The notes below the pieces were generated by a model, which ran no database searches, had not been told where the DNA came from, and worked only from the letters and a program-made list of their open reading frames with translations. From Desulfonema magnum (GTDB taxonomy: Bacteria; Desulfobacterota; Desulfobacteria; Desulfobacterales; 4be13), in contig NZ_CP061800.1 in the NCBI RefSeq assembly GCF_017377395.1, positions 3,741,633 to 3,805,632 of the forward strand: a stretch of DNA of 64,000 nucleotides. Reading direction: 5' to 3'. Both the position numbers and the translations under genes were made by a program. Positions 54,931 to 63,865 of the stretch are shown piece after piece (position 1 is the first letter of the stretch; every line of letters begins with the position of its first letter).

Positions 54931-56187
54931 ATGTCTGTCGAATCAGCAATCACAGAAATGGCAAAAGCAGCAAGCGCCGCATCCATAGAAATGGCACGAT
55001 GTTCTTCGGCCAAAAAAAACGAAGTCCTTCTCAGACTAGCAGACAAAATTGAAGCGAACGCGTCTCACATCAAAGCGGAGAATGAAAAAGATATTATCTT
55101 TGCAAAAGAGAAGAGCCTCTCCAATGCCATGATTGACCGCCTTACCGTAAAAGACGCAACCATCAAATCCATGGCAGACGGACTTAGGGAAGTGGCGCAG
55201 TTGGAAGACCCCGTGGGAGCCATGAGCAAAACATGGAAAAGACCCAACAGCCTGGAAGTCTCCCGTATGCGAATCCCTCTCGGAGTTATCGGCATCATTT
55301 ACGAATCCCGCCCCAACGTCACCATAGATGCAGCGGGACTCTGTTTTAAGGCAGGAAACGCCGTAATTCTTCGCGGGGGGTCCGAAGCATTGAATTCCAA
55401 CCAGGCCCTTGCAGGTATCGTGAGTGACGCGCTTCGTGAAACCGGGCTTCCGGAGAAAGCTGTTCAGGTGGTGTCCGTGAGAGACCGGGAAGCTGTGAAT
55501 GTTCTTCTGAGTCAGGAGGAATATGTTGATCTGATCATTCCCCGGGGCGGTGAGGGCCTGATCCGTTTTGTGGTGGAGAATTCAAAAATACCGGTGCTGA
55601 AACATTACAAGGGCGTGTGTCATGTGTATGTTGATGAAGGGGCTGACCTTGAAATGGCAAAAGAAATCTGTTACAATTCAAAAGTACAGCGGCCCGGGGT
55701 CTGTAATGCAATGGAGACCATGCTTGTTCATAAATCCGAGGCAGAGAAATTCTTACCGGAAATAGCAAAACAGTTTTCAGAAGCAGACGTGGAACTCAGG
55801 GGATGTCCTGAAACCTGCCGTATCCTGCCGGACATAAAAACAGCGGAGGAAGCGGACTGGCCTGCTGAATACGTGGACCTTATTCTGGCGGTAAAAGTCG
55901 TACAGGATATGGATGATGCCCTTGGTCATATCGCAAAATACGGTTCCAGCCATACGGAATCCATTGTCACTTCGGATTATGAAAGGGCGCGGCGATTTCT
56001 CCGTGAAGCAGACTCCTCTGTTGTTCTTGTGAATGCCTCAACCCGGTTTAACGACGGCGGAGAATTAGGTTTGGGAGCGGAAATCGGCATCAGCACCTCC
56101 AAACTTCACGCATTCGGCCCCATGGGCTTGGAAGAACTGACCACCACCAAATTTGTGGTGTTTGGCGACGGACAGGTTAGGAATTGA
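54931..56187 (+). CDS. proA: Glutamate-5-semialdehyde dehydrogenase (gamma-glutamyl phosphate reductase)
   Basis: Second step of proline synthesis, NADPH-dependent. 418 residues with the family blocks [77 protein letters not shown], the catalytic Cys in [68 protein letters not shown] precedes the ATG. proB is not in the window. Confidence 0.96.
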   Translation: MSVESAITEMAKAASAASIEMARCSSAKKNEVLLRLADKIEANASHIKAENEKDIIFAKEKSLSNAMIDRLTVKDATIKSMADGLREVAQLEDPVGAMSKTWKRPNSLEVSRMRIPLGVIGIIYESRPNVTIDAAGLCFKAGNAVILRGGSEALNSNQALAGIVSDALRETGLPEKAVQVVSVRDREAVNVLLSQEEYVDLIIPRGGEGLIRFVVENSKIPVLKHYKGVCHVYVDEGADLEMAKEICYNSKVQRPGVCNAMETMLVHKSEAEKFLPEIAKQFSEADVELRGCPETCRILPDIKTAEEADWPAEYVDLILAVKVVQDMDDALGHIAKYGSSHTESIVTSDYERARRFLREADSSVVLVNASTRFNDGGELGLGAEIGISTSKLHAFGPMGLEELTTTKFVVFGDGQVRN

Positions 56188-56220
56188 TAATTGATAATTC
56201 TCGAATTTCAGGTTTAAAAA

Positions 56221-56940
56221 TTGACGAATCAAGCTTCAAGTTTCAAGTTTCAAGTTTCAAGTTTCAAATCACTAGGGCTGTTTGGCGGGACATTTAATCC
56301 CATTCATCTGGGGCATCTTCGGGCGGCTCAGGAAGTGAAGGACGGTTTCGGGCTGGATAAGATTTGTCTGATTCCGTCGGCCATTCCGCCGCATAAGTCG
56401 CCGGAGGGTATTGTTGACGCTGAAAATCGGCTTGAGATGATTCGTCTTGCGGTTTCAGATTGTCCGGATTTTATGGTTTCCGATGTTGAACTCAAGCGTT
56501 CAGGCCCTTCTTATACCATTGATACGGTTCGCTATTTTAAATCTGTTTTGCCCGAAGATGCCCGGCCTTTTTTTATTATCGGGCTTGACGCGTTTCTTGA
56601 AATGGATATCTGGAAATCTTACAAGGAACTTTTCCTGCGGATTCCTTTTATCGTGATGGCGAGGCCCGGGGGAGCGGATGCTTCGCCGACATATCTCCGT
56701 AAACGGTGGAAGCTTGTGGAAACGTTTCTGAAATCCAGAATCTCTGACGGGTATCAGTTTTCTGATTCGCGGAGATGTTATGTTCATGCTGAAAAACAGC
56801 CGGTTTATATTTTTGATGCGACGCTGCTGGATATTTCAGCAACAAAAATTCGCAAATTAGTAAAACAGAGGAAATCCATTCGATTTCTGACACCTGAAAA
56901 GGTGGAAAAATTTATTCAAACAAAAGGATTTTTTTTATGA
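56221..56940 (+). CDS. nadD: Nicotinate-mononucleotide adenylyltransferase
   Basis: Makes nicotinic acid adenine dinucleotide. 239 residues; core motifs GLFGGTFNPIHLGHLRAAQ (nucleotide-binding HxGH-type) and ISATKIRKLVKQ (ISSTxxR). An in-frame TAA at 56215 and the absence of any ATG/GTG before the conserved core leave TTG 56221 as the start, so residues 5-17 (ASSFKFQVSSFKS) are written by a heptamer repeat tract; homologues normally begin just before GLFGGTF. No strong ribosome site is seen. It overlaps rsfS by four bases (ATGA). Confidence 0.93.
   Translation: MTNQASSFKFQVSSFKSLGLFGGTFNPIHLGHLRAAQEVKDGFGLDKICLIPSAIPPHKSPEGIVDAENRLEMIRLAVSDCPDFMVSDVELKRSGPSYTIDTVRYFKSVLPEDARPFFIIGLDAFLEMDIWKSYKELFLRIPFIVMARPGGADASPTYLRKRWKLVETFLKSRISDGYQFSDSRRCYVHAEKQPVYIFDATLLDISATKIRKLVKQRKSIRFLTPEKVEKFIQTKGFFL
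56230..56264 (+). repeat. Heptamer tract CAAGTTT inside the nadD 5' coding end
   Basis: Four perfect CAAGTTT units (56237-56264) after one CAAGCTT. They lie between the only in-frame start codon (TTG 56221) and the conserved GLFGGTFNP motif. Similar CAAGTTT units occur non-coding at 17821-17841. Confidence 0.9.
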
Positions 56941-57350
56941 GTTATGAAGTTGATCCGTCGCTTGATCTTTATGTAAAAGCGGCGCTGGGAAAAAAAGCGT
57001 CCGGGGTTGTGGTGCTTGATGTTCATGAACTTACATCCATTGCAGATGTGTTTATCCTGTGCAGCGGACGTTCAAACCGTCAGGTCACGGCAATTGCGGA
57101 ATTTATTCAGCGGGAACTGAAGAAAAGCGGAAAAAAGCCTCTCAGTGTGGAGGGCGAGAAAGAGGGGCATTGGGTGCTGCTTGATTACGGCCATGTGATT
57201 ATCCATGTTTTCTACGAATCTGTTCGCCATTTCTATGATCTTGAGGGATTATGGACTGATGCAAAACGGATAAAAACTGAAAGTCTTGAGGATTATGTGG
57301 AAGAAGATGATTTTGATGAGGAAGAAGATTATGAAGTGGAAATAATATGA
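56937..57350 (+). CDS. rsfS: Ribosomal silencing factor RsfS
   Basis: Binds uL14 and blocks subunit joining in starvation. 137 residues: AALGKKASGVVVLDVHELTSIADVFILCSGRSNRQVTAIAEFIQRELKK, EGEKEGHWVLLDYGHVIIHVFYESVRHFYDLEGLW, all typical. The tail (about 118-137) is very acidic (EEDDFDEEEDYE). It overlaps nadD by ATGA, the frequent nadD-rsfS pairing. Confidence 0.95.
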   Translation: MSYEVDPSLDLYVKAALGKKASGVVVLDVHELTSIADVFILCSGRSNRQVTAIAEFIQRELKKSGKKPLSVEGEKEGHWVLLDYGHVIIHVFYESVRHFYDLEGLWTDAKRIKTESLEDYVEEDDFDEEEDYEVEII

Positions 57351-57370
57351 AACCGCCAAGTCGAAAAAAT

Positions 57371-57391
57371 ATGGAAAAAAGGGAGGCACGT
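57371..57391. terminator. Hairpin after rsfS
   Basis: Stem GGCACGTC / GACGTGCC with loop GGT. A T-run follows only when read on the minus strand (CCCTTTTTTCC); on the plus strand it is a simple hairpin 20 bases past rsfS. Confidence 0.4.
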
Positions 57392-57458
57392 CGGTGACGT
57401 GCCTTCCGACGAATACTTAATTTCTCCTTACCATTCTTCTCTTACCTGTCTCGGCCGA

Positions 57459-58066
57459 TACCACCAGAAAGGATACGGGAAAACGTGCTGAAACCAATAA
57501 AAGCGGTATGAAACGCAGACTGTCTTCCGGATAAAAAAAGAATTCCGAAAGAATGGCCGCCGCGGCTCCGGTTTATCTGAGTGACCGTTTTACGCGGCTT
57601 CCGGAACATATTATCGGGGAACTGTCCGGCATAAAAAACGAAACGGAAGGAAAACGTCCGAAGCCTTTTGGAAAGAGAGTCCGGGCAGGTGCGAAGCATT
57701 CTTTTGAAACAATTGTAAGTGAAATGTCTGACGAGGCGGAGAAGAAGGACCCTGAGAGGAAAAAGGAATGGGCGGGACTTGCTGACAGAGACAGAAAGCA
57801 GATAAGATATCTGGCCGCCGAAGCCAAAAAGCATGGTGTGAGAATAATCATAGTCTGTGATTTCATCCATACGCCTGAATATCTGTGGGAGGCAGGTCAC
57901 GCTTTTTTTTGCGGAGTTTGAAAAACCTGAGCGATGGGTGGGAGAAAGACTCTCAGGAGTTCTTAATGGCAAGCCAGGTCTGACAGCGGCGGGAATTAGG
58001 CGGTCAGCGATAAACAAGAGGCTGACTCAGAGGAAAGCTGTTGATAAATGTGCTTCTTATATATAA
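57459..58066 (+). pseudogene. ISKra4-type transposase remnant with frameshift
   Basis: The frame 57553-57921 reads ...AAEAKKHGVRIIIVCDFIHTPEYLWEAGHAFF and breaks in a run of eight T (57903-57910); in the next frame it continues AEFEKPERWVGERLSGVLNGKPGLTAAGIRRSAINKRLTQRKAVDKCASYI to 58066. This DFIH-EYLW-A-HAFF...A-RWV...GIRR-A...RKAVD-C--Y order is that of ISKra4-family transposases. The N-terminal part and the end of the DDE domain are missing. Removing one T restores the frame. Confidence 0.75.
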
Positions 58067-58089
58067 AATCAGATATGGGACACTGCCTG

Positions 58090-58896
58090 TCAAATGACAC
58101 CTGCCTGGGATTGTCTGATCCATCCGATTTTCCCCTCTGAAAAATATATTCTGAAAAATGCTTTGTTTTCTTTCTCAATTTTCACTTTTGTTCCCGCGTG
58201 AAGGACAAAAAGCTCTGTGGACTCGTCCGTCAGACCGGACCGCACCGACACTTGGGACGGAAGAATAATCCCGTGTCTGATATATGCAGCCTCGTAATAA
58301 TTATAAAACGCTGTTGCTGTGAATATAATAGCAAAAATAAAAATCAGATAAACCGACGTTCTGAGTATTTTTTTTTTCAGTATGATCTGTAAGATCACAA
58401 TCAGCCAAAAAATCACATTTAAAGTAATTGCTGTTCCCTGAACGGTCTTCACGCTGAAAATATGCTTCCAGAAAAACAAAATCCGAAAGATGGAAATCTC
58501 TTTTTCCTCCCTTGCATCTTTTATCTGAGAAAGCGCATGTTCATAGTTAAACTTCAGATCAGGGTCATCCGGCGTGAGTTTTAATGCGCGTTCATACCAT
58601 AACATGGCATTTCCCAGATCACCATTTTTCAAATAAGCATTTCCGAGATTATAAAAAAGTTTGCTGTTCCTGACTCCGGTTTCGGCAATTTTTAAAAACG
58701 CGGAAATGGCCCGGGGAAAATCATCTGCTTTGTAATATTGGATACCTTCAAGAAACATCCGGGGCATTTCAGTTGCCTGCGTGCTGCTCACAAAAAGAAT
58801 AAAGATTATAAAACACCACAAACCGGATTTCTTAAAAAAAGCCGCTATATTTTTAAAAAGGGTATGTTTCAGATTCATCATAGCAAAAACAATCAT
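58090..58896 (-). CDS. BatE-like protein (TPR, membrane spans, SH3)
   Basis: 268 residues. A signal-anchor (LWCFIIFILFVSSTQA) is followed by TPRs (about 50-115: FLEGIQYYKADDFPRAISAFLKIAETG, LFYNLGNAYLKNGDLGNAMLWYERALKLTPDDPDLKFNYEHAL), two membrane segments (about 150-200) and a C-terminal bacterial SH3-like domain (VSVRSGLTDESTELFVLHAGTKVKI...GWIRQSQ). This is the order of BatE in aerotolerance (bat) operons. No other bat genes are downstream in the window. A start at ATG 58881 or 58878 (MMNLKH) is possible. Confidence 0.82.
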   Translation of the reverse strand: MIVFAMMNLKHTLFKNIAAFFKKSGLWCFIIFILFVSSTQATEMPRMFLEGIQYYKADDFPRAISAFLKIAETGVRNSKLFYNLGNAYLKNGDLGNAMLWYERALKLTPDDPDLKFNYEHALSQIKDAREEKEISIFRILFFWKHIFSVKTVQGTAITLNVIFWLIVILQIILKKKILRTSVYLIFIFAIIFTATAFYNYYEAAYIRHGIILPSQVSVRSGLTDESTELFVLHAGTKVKIEKENKAFFRIYFSEGKIGWIRQSQAGVI

Positions 58897-58904
58897 TTCT
58901 TTTA

Positions 58905-59125
58905 TATGAAAAAGTGTCAGGTGTTAAGTGTTAGGTGTTATAAGTGTCAGGTGTTAGGTGTTAGGTGTTAAGTGTCAGGAAAAACTGTAAAATTTTCATC
59001 ATTCGTTGTGACTGACAAATCATGACCGTTTATATGAAAGTGTCAGGTGTTAGGTGTTAAGTATCAGGAAAAACTATAAAATTTTCATCATTCGTTGTGA
59101 CTGGCAAATCATGACCGTCTATACG
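58905..59125. repeat. Family C array with GTGTTAR heptamers
   Basis: Two modules: GTGTCAG/GTGTTAA/GTGTTAG heptamer runs, AAAATTTTCATCATTCGTTGTGACT, ATCATGACCGT. It lies at the 5' edge of the BatE-like gene. Confidence 0.8.
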
Positions 59126-59706
59126 AATGGTTCCGCGTTCCGCGGGAACCGGAGCCGTTTATTTGTTCCGCATTCATGAGCGGTCTGCTTCCACGGAAAA
59201 AATATAACCTTGAAATAACCGACATGAAAAAGCGGACTGAAACAAAGCTTTTTCATGTCCGCTTCGCTGGCGGGTTATGTGCTTAACTCATTTTTATGTT
59301 TTTATATAATCAATCAGACGCTTTGCTTAGTCAAAACACTTCATCAAAATTTTTGGCGTGGTTCAAAAAAAGCTGTTTTCGGGTAACACGCAGACACAGG
59401 TATATTAGCCCTTAAAAAAGGATAAAAATGTATCGTAGCAAGTATTTCAGTACAGCAGAATTAAAATCAGGCTTTTTGAAATGGAAGTGCCGAAAAAACT
59501 ATCATTTCAAGCCAATGAGGATGTTTTTCCCCTTTCAGCAGTTCAGCCGGAGTTTTCCCCTCCCTATCAGATTTACGATGGCCTATATTTTTTTTAAACT
59601 GCCAACCTCAGATTACTGAAAATAATTATTAAATGGCGGAGCCGTCATCCGGGGACGGCTCTCACGTTTTCAGGCATACATAACTCCGGAATATCCCACA
59701 AATGAT
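59126..59706. other. No gene recognised; one hairpin
   Basis: A hairpin GACATGAAAAAGC / GCTTTTTCATGTC lies at about 59221-59262. A 63-codon plus-strand frame (59428-59619) lacks a ribosome site and protein-like features. Confidence 0.5.
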
Positions 59707-60747
59707 TTATTCCGGATAAATATGCGAATCTCCGGCTTTTAAAACGCCATAAAACATGCCACTCGGAACTTTCGGATATGCGTCATAATGATAAAGCAGG
59801 CATTTTTTTTGGATATCCGGATCCAGATGGTTGATCAGATCAGATATATGCGGATGCACTCCGGATCGGTTTTCACTTGTTTCACAATCCATATAAATTC
59901 TGTTTGCCCGTCTGTAGTGCAGTTCCAATTGTTGCTGCATCATATGCTGAGTATCTGTGGGCATGAGAACATTGTAGCCGCTGGAATGTTGCAGACTGAT
60001 TCCATAACTCGCCATTTCCTCGGAACTGGAGATAACATGCATCGCGAATATGGGTGTCATGGTCCACTCACCGTCATCATCCTGAAACACCCAGGTTTTT
60101 GTCTGTCCGTCTTCCTGTTTGCCGATCAGATGGATGTCAAAATACGTTTCAAGCGATACATTCGGCACCCCCTGCACCGTGTCCAAACCCGGCCCCACCG
60201 ATCTTTTCAAAGGCTCAAGCACTTTTCTGTGAATAAAAATATCCGGTTTGGCATTGGCAGGAGGACCTGACCACCATTCCTGTTCGAGAAATAATTTGTC
60301 AGCAATAAATTCGTCACCCAGCCATTTTTTTTTGGCAGGTGTATAAAAAGGATTAAAAAGTGTCGTAAGCCCCAGGTATTCCATTCCGCCGATATGATCA
60401 TTGTGCGGATGGGAAATATAAACACCGTCTATGTCGGTGGAGCTCAGCCCCAGGCCCTTTAAAGCATGTCTTATATCCCCTCCGACATCAACAAGCAGAC
60501 GATACGGGCCTTCGCCTCTTTTGCTTGGCATATCAAATTCAATCAGGAAATTGGACTGCCATTTCGGCTTATAGCGACATTGGCTCAGTTTGTTTATCAC
60601 AGATTCAATTACTTTTTTGGAGGCCCCCTCGAATTCCGGTGAATTCGCTATTTTAAAAGCAATTTCACATGCCTGTTTTGCAGAGATGACATTCTCATAC
60701 TCTCCTGTTCCAAATGCAGAATTGACGCCTACTGCTGTTATTTTCAT
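59707..60747 (-). CDS. Metallo-beta-lactamase-fold hydrolase
   Basis: 346 residues from ATG 60747 (AGGGGAAGAAAT upstream; the frame open to 60801 lacks a site). The binuclear metal motif is YISHPHNDHIGGMEYLGL (H-x-H-x-D-H), following LLVDVGGDIRHALKGLGLSSTDIDGVY; later ligands are likely H in FAMHVISS, D/H in MPTDTQHM and IYMDCET, and the C-terminal LYHYDAYP. It resembles phosphodiesterase/RNase Z-like members, substrate unknown. The N-terminal VNSAFGTGEYENVISAKQACEIAF is a less common addition. Stand-alone gene. Confidence 0.85.
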   Translation of the reverse strand: MKITAVGVNSAFGTGEYENVISAKQACEIAFKIANSPEFEGASKKVIESVINKLSQCRYKPKWQSNFLIEFDMPSKRGEGPYRLLVDVGGDIRHALKGLGLSSTDIDGVYISHPHNDHIGGMEYLGLTTLFNPFYTPAKKKWLGDEFIADKLFLEQEWWSGPPANAKPDIFIHRKVLEPLKRSVGPGLDTVQGVPNVSLETYFDIHLIGKQEDGQTKTWVFQDDDGEWTMTPIFAMHVISSSEEMASYGISLQHSSGYNVLMPTDTQHMMQQQLELHYRRANRIYMDCETSENRSGVHPHISDLINHLDPDIQKKCLLYHYDAYPKVPSGMFYGVLKAGDSHIYPE

Positions 60748-61366
60748 ATTTCTTCCCCTTTCATCATGGCTTACATTCCCATCTGCTGACTTATGCCACA
60801 TGCCTGACCTTGTCCTGGTCCGATTGATATTTCAGGTCACAAGTCGTCCTTTGGGCCAGGTACGGACGCAGTATAACCCGGACAGAAATAATCTGTCGAG
60901 GCAATTTCCATACGCATTCCTAAACAAACACCGGACACATACTGAGACGCCGGGGCAGTCACAGAGAGATTGCACCGGCGATAATACGGGTCTCTTTTTA
61001 CAGCAAGATAGAAAATTTCCAACGTCTTGGGTTATACTCTCACAGACTTCCTCCCCATAGAATATTTCACAGAACAGTGAAACAAGTCAATGGGGCGGAA
61101 ATAGTATTCAAGGGGTATAAATTTCCTCTTTTTGGAATTTCGCCCGAATAGTCAAAAAATGATTGTATGACTGCGCTGAAAGCACATAACAAAAAACTGT
61201 CTGTGCGTCAAAACAATAATGCCCCCTCATTTTTTTGAATCTGTATATGACAATACTTCGGATATTTTTATAACATATTGTTTTTTTTATTTTATATAAC
61301 GATTTTTATTTCAAAAATTAAAACCGTTCAATTTCAATAAGTCAGTTTTTTTATCATCCCTGATTT
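60748..61366. other. No gene recognised
   Basis: AT-rich in its distal half. The segment GTCAATGGGGCGGAAATAGT to AATTTCGCC (about 61088-61145) resembles 29222-29283 and may be another dispersed repeat. Confidence 0.4.
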
Positions 61367-62170
61367 TCAAAAACTGTCCGAAGTATTGATACGAGATTCC
61401 GTAAGATATACAATCACAGATCCGCTTTTAAGTTTTCCACGTTTTTCCCATTTAAAGGTCAGAACTAAATTTTTTTTCTTTAATTCTGAAATTTTATTCT
61501 CCACCACATCACGCAGCACGGCCTTACCCCGGGAATGTAATCCTTTGCCAACAATAATACGCAGTGTAAGAATTCCCTTCCAACGGGCAGTTTCTATGAA
61601 AGATTCGGTTTTTTTCTCTGCTTCTTTAGCCGTATAGCCGTGCAAATCAATTTCATCTTCGGGAAGGGGGTACATTTTTATTTTTTCACTGATTGTTAAT
61701 TCTTTTTTCGGGAACAGGTTTTCTGATTTCTCCTGCAACATGGCCTGAACATTCTCTTCGGAGAATGAGTTTTGAACAATTTCACTAAAATCATCATCAA
61801 GTTTCTCTTCAGATTTTTCACAGACAAATAATTCAACCAGGTTATCGCCTTTTGTCAGTATAGGAATTCCATGTTTATTAGTTTTGGGCGGAGGAATTTT
61901 TTTAGTTTTTCTTTTTTTTGTTCTCTTTCTTTTTTCCTGCTTTATCAGGGGAGGCGCAGTCTCTTCCTCCGATATTTCCTGTATCTCCTCCCGGACAGGA
62001 ATTTCTTGCTCCGAAACAGGAGCTGTATCAATGTCATGGGATACATCTTGTTCATATGATATTTTTTCTTCGATTTTTTCCGTAACAACAGGCTCATGTT
62101 TTTTACGGATAAAGAAGCCAAAGAATTTGCGGAGAAAACCGCTAGAAAATTTAAGGAAGTTATCGAACAT
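61367..62170 (-). CDS. Smr-domain protein with long charged N-terminus
   Basis: 267 residues. The N-terminal 175 are low-complexity and charged (KFFGFFIRKKHEP, EKRKRTKKRKTKKIPPPKTNKHG). The Smr domain (about 180-262) has the IDLHGYTAKEAEKKTESFI start, LRIIVGKGLHSRGKAVLRDVV and a KSGSVIVYL end. Smr domains nick or bind nucleic acid (MutS2-type, and ribosome-rescue endonucleases). GAGGAG sits before the ATG. It follows a small membrane-protein gene and a tandem repeat. Confidence 0.87.
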   Translation of the reverse strand: MFDNFLKFSSGFLRKFFGFFIRKKHEPVVTEKIEEKISYEQDVSHDIDTAPVSEQEIPVREEIQEISEEETAPPLIKQEKRKRTKKRKTKKIPPPKTNKHGIPILTKGDNLVELFVCEKSEEKLDDDFSEIVQNSFSEENVQAMLQEKSENLFPKKELTISEKIKMYPLPEDEIDLHGYTAKEAEKKTESFIETARWKGILTLRIIVGKGLHSRGKAVLRDVVENKISELKKKNLVLTFKWEKRGKLKSGSVIVYLTESRINTSDSF

Positions 62171-62222
62171 TATTTTTTTCTCCTCAAAAGTTTCAAATAA
62201 ATATCCGGCAGATACTAAAAAG

Positions 62223-62404
62223 GAGTGCCAAACTTGCAGTTTGGCAAATAAGTCCCTGGCGGATGAAGTAAAGGAGCGACGAATTTACAGTTTGGCAAAT
62301 AAGTCCCTGGCGGATGAAGTAAAGGATCGACAAATTTACAGTTTGGCAAATAAGTCCCTGGCGGATGAAGTAAAGGAGCGGCAAATTTACAGTTTGGCAA
62401 ATAC
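62223..62404. repeat. 51-bp tandem repeat (three full units plus part)
   Basis: Units starting AGTTTGGCAAATAAGTCC at 62238, 62289, 62340 and 62391, exactly 51 bp apart, each with TGGCGGATGAAGTAAAGGA. The first is preceded by GGAGTGCCAAACTTGC, the arm seen at 38738. It fills the space between the Smr gene and the gene at 62405. Confidence 0.92.
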
Positions 62405-62809
62405 TCAGTCATCGCTTACAAAAGTGTTATCCCTGACTTTTTGCTCATATATTGCTTGTTTCAGCTTTCTTGCCCGCTTAAAAAATTTAAAAATGCCTGT
62501 GCTGCCGCCTGCGATGAACAAACCAGTGACAACCATGGATATAAAAGAAGGTTCCCTCATGTTAAAAATCATGGCGATAATATCAAGGTCCAGTTTAAAA
62601 ACAATGGCGATGGACAGCAGGCTTGCTATCCATGGCTTGATGTCCAAAAAATCTTCCCCGACCTGTTTGTCCAGACGTTTCTCAACAAAACCCCACACCT
62701 TTGAATCAAAAATCTGATACAGCGCCCGCTCAATAATAAGAGAAAGCACGCTGAACCCCAGCAGGACCGCGATAAAGTTTTCCCAGTATTCAGAACTGAT
62801 TACTGGCAT
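62405..62809 (-). CDS. Small membrane protein
   Basis: 134 residues from MPVISSEYWENF; TAGGAGG eight bases upstream sets ATG 62809, 12 bases after the stop of the TPR gene. It has about three hydrophobic segments (FIAVLLGFSVLSLIIERAL, PWIASLLSIAIVFKLDL, FISMVVTGLFIAGGSTGIFKFF) with a basic C-terminal helix (KRARKLKQAIYEQK). No family is recognised. It is probably cotranscribed with the TPR lipoprotein. The 51-bp tandem repeat begins at its stop. Confidence 0.75.
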   Translation of the reverse strand: MPVISSEYWENFIAVLLGFSVLSLIIERALYQIFDSKVWGFVEKRLDKQVGEDFLDIKPWIASLLSIAIVFKLDLDIIAMIFNMREPSFISMVVTGLFIAGGSTGIFKFFKRARKLKQAIYEQKVRDNTFVSDD

Positions 62810-62820
62810 GAAAATACCTC

Positions 62821-63645
62821 CTATTTTATCCGCCACGGCTTATGGTTTCTGTAAGATTTCAAGTGATCTTCGTATATTTTCAAATGACTTGTATCTCCCC
62901 TGTCATTTAATAATTTAATAATTTTTTCCATAGTTGCAACCGCGTCGTCAAAATTGCCTGCCTCGGCATGGGCCGCGGCCAACGTGTCCAAAGTAAAAAC
63001 ATCGTGGTTAAGTTCCACTGCTTTTTCCGCCAGTGTGACAGCCTTGTCACCGCTCCGATACGCAGGATCCGAACAAGTTGCCAGGAGCCAGGCCAGATTA
63101 TTATATGGCACAAAAAGTTTCGGATTAAGTTCCAATGCCTTAACATAATCATTAATGGCTTTGCCATACTCTTTTTTCATTTGCCAGGCATTTCCCCGGG
63201 TATCATAAATTGTGCCATCATTCGGATTAAGTTCCAGGGCTTTATTGAAATCGCTAATGGCTTTCTCATACTCACCTTTCTTACCCCAGGCAGTGCCTCG
63301 GTCATGATAGGCTTTTTCGAGTTCGGGATTGAGTTCCAGGACTTTACTGTAATCTTTGATGGCTTTGTCAAGTTTGCCTTTTTCTTCCCATACATGGCCT
63401 CTGAAATAATATGCGCTTGTGTATAGCGGATCTATCTCTGTCACCTTATTATAAGCTGATATTGCCTGATCATAGTCCCCTTTTTCAGCCCATACGTTCC
63501 CCTTGTCAAACCACGCTTTCGGATCTGGTTTTTCTTCAGTGCGCTGTTCATCCGGGGTTTTGTCATTTCTTGAATGACAGCCTCCGGTAACCAGCAGACA
63601 AATGACAGATAGAAAACACAGTGTCAAAATAACAATTTTTCTCAT
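62821..63645 (-). CDS. TPR-repeat lipoprotein
   Basis: 274 residues from ATG 63645 (AGAGGTG upstream; GTG 63654 overlaps that site). Lipobox LVTGGC, then a charged linker and five TPRs (about 45-215), clear in AWFDKGNVWAEKGDYDQAISAYNKVTEIDP, AYYFRGHVWEEKGKLDKAIKDYSKVLELNP, AYHDRGTAWGKKGEYEKAISDFNKALELNP, IYDTRGNAWQMKKEYGKAINDYVKALELNP. A final part has NNLAWLLATCSDPAYRSGDKAVTLAEKAVEL, as in Sel1/TPR proteins of this phylum. It probably scaffolds an envelope complex. Confidence 0.9.
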   Translation of the reverse strand: MRKIVILTLCFLSVICLLVTGGCHSRNDKTPDEQRTEEKPDPKAWFDKGNVWAEKGDYDQAISAYNKVTEIDPLYTSAYYFRGHVWEEKGKLDKAIKDYSKVLELNPELEKAYHDRGTAWGKKGEYEKAISDFNKALELNPNDGTIYDTRGNAWQMKKEYGKAINDYVKALELNPKLFVPYNNLAWLLATCSDPAYRSGDKAVTLAEKAVELNHDVFTLDTLAAAHAEAGNFDDAVATMEKIIKLLNDRGDTSHLKIYEDHLKSYRNHKPWRIK

Positions 63646-63684
63646 TTTATTCACCTCTGATCATACGTTTTATGAATTCTGTGC

Positions 63685-63776
63685 GGCAATCCTGCAAAGG
63701 CAGTGATGAATCCTGTTCCGTCCCCGGAATATCGGGACATTGGAATTTCATTTATCATTATTTTTGCAGGACTGGC
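63685..63776. repeat. Family B element, decayed copy
   Basis: GGCAATCCTGCAAAGGCAGTGATGAAT to TTTTTGCAGGACTGGC. No target duplication can be made out. Confidence 0.7.
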
Positions 63777-63865
63777 AAGAAATGCAGGCTATATTATTTA
63801 TTTCGAGTTCCCTTATATACATACCTAACCATAAGCTTTCGATATCTGATCGAAAAACAAATCCT

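Noticed and set aside
57442..58017. 191-codon minus-strand frame
   Set aside because: Antisense to the ISKra4-like remnant, whose plus-strand motifs are clear.
59428..59619. 63-codon plus-strand frame
   Set aside because: No ribosome site or recognisable features; basic/aromatic composition typical of random AT-rich frames.
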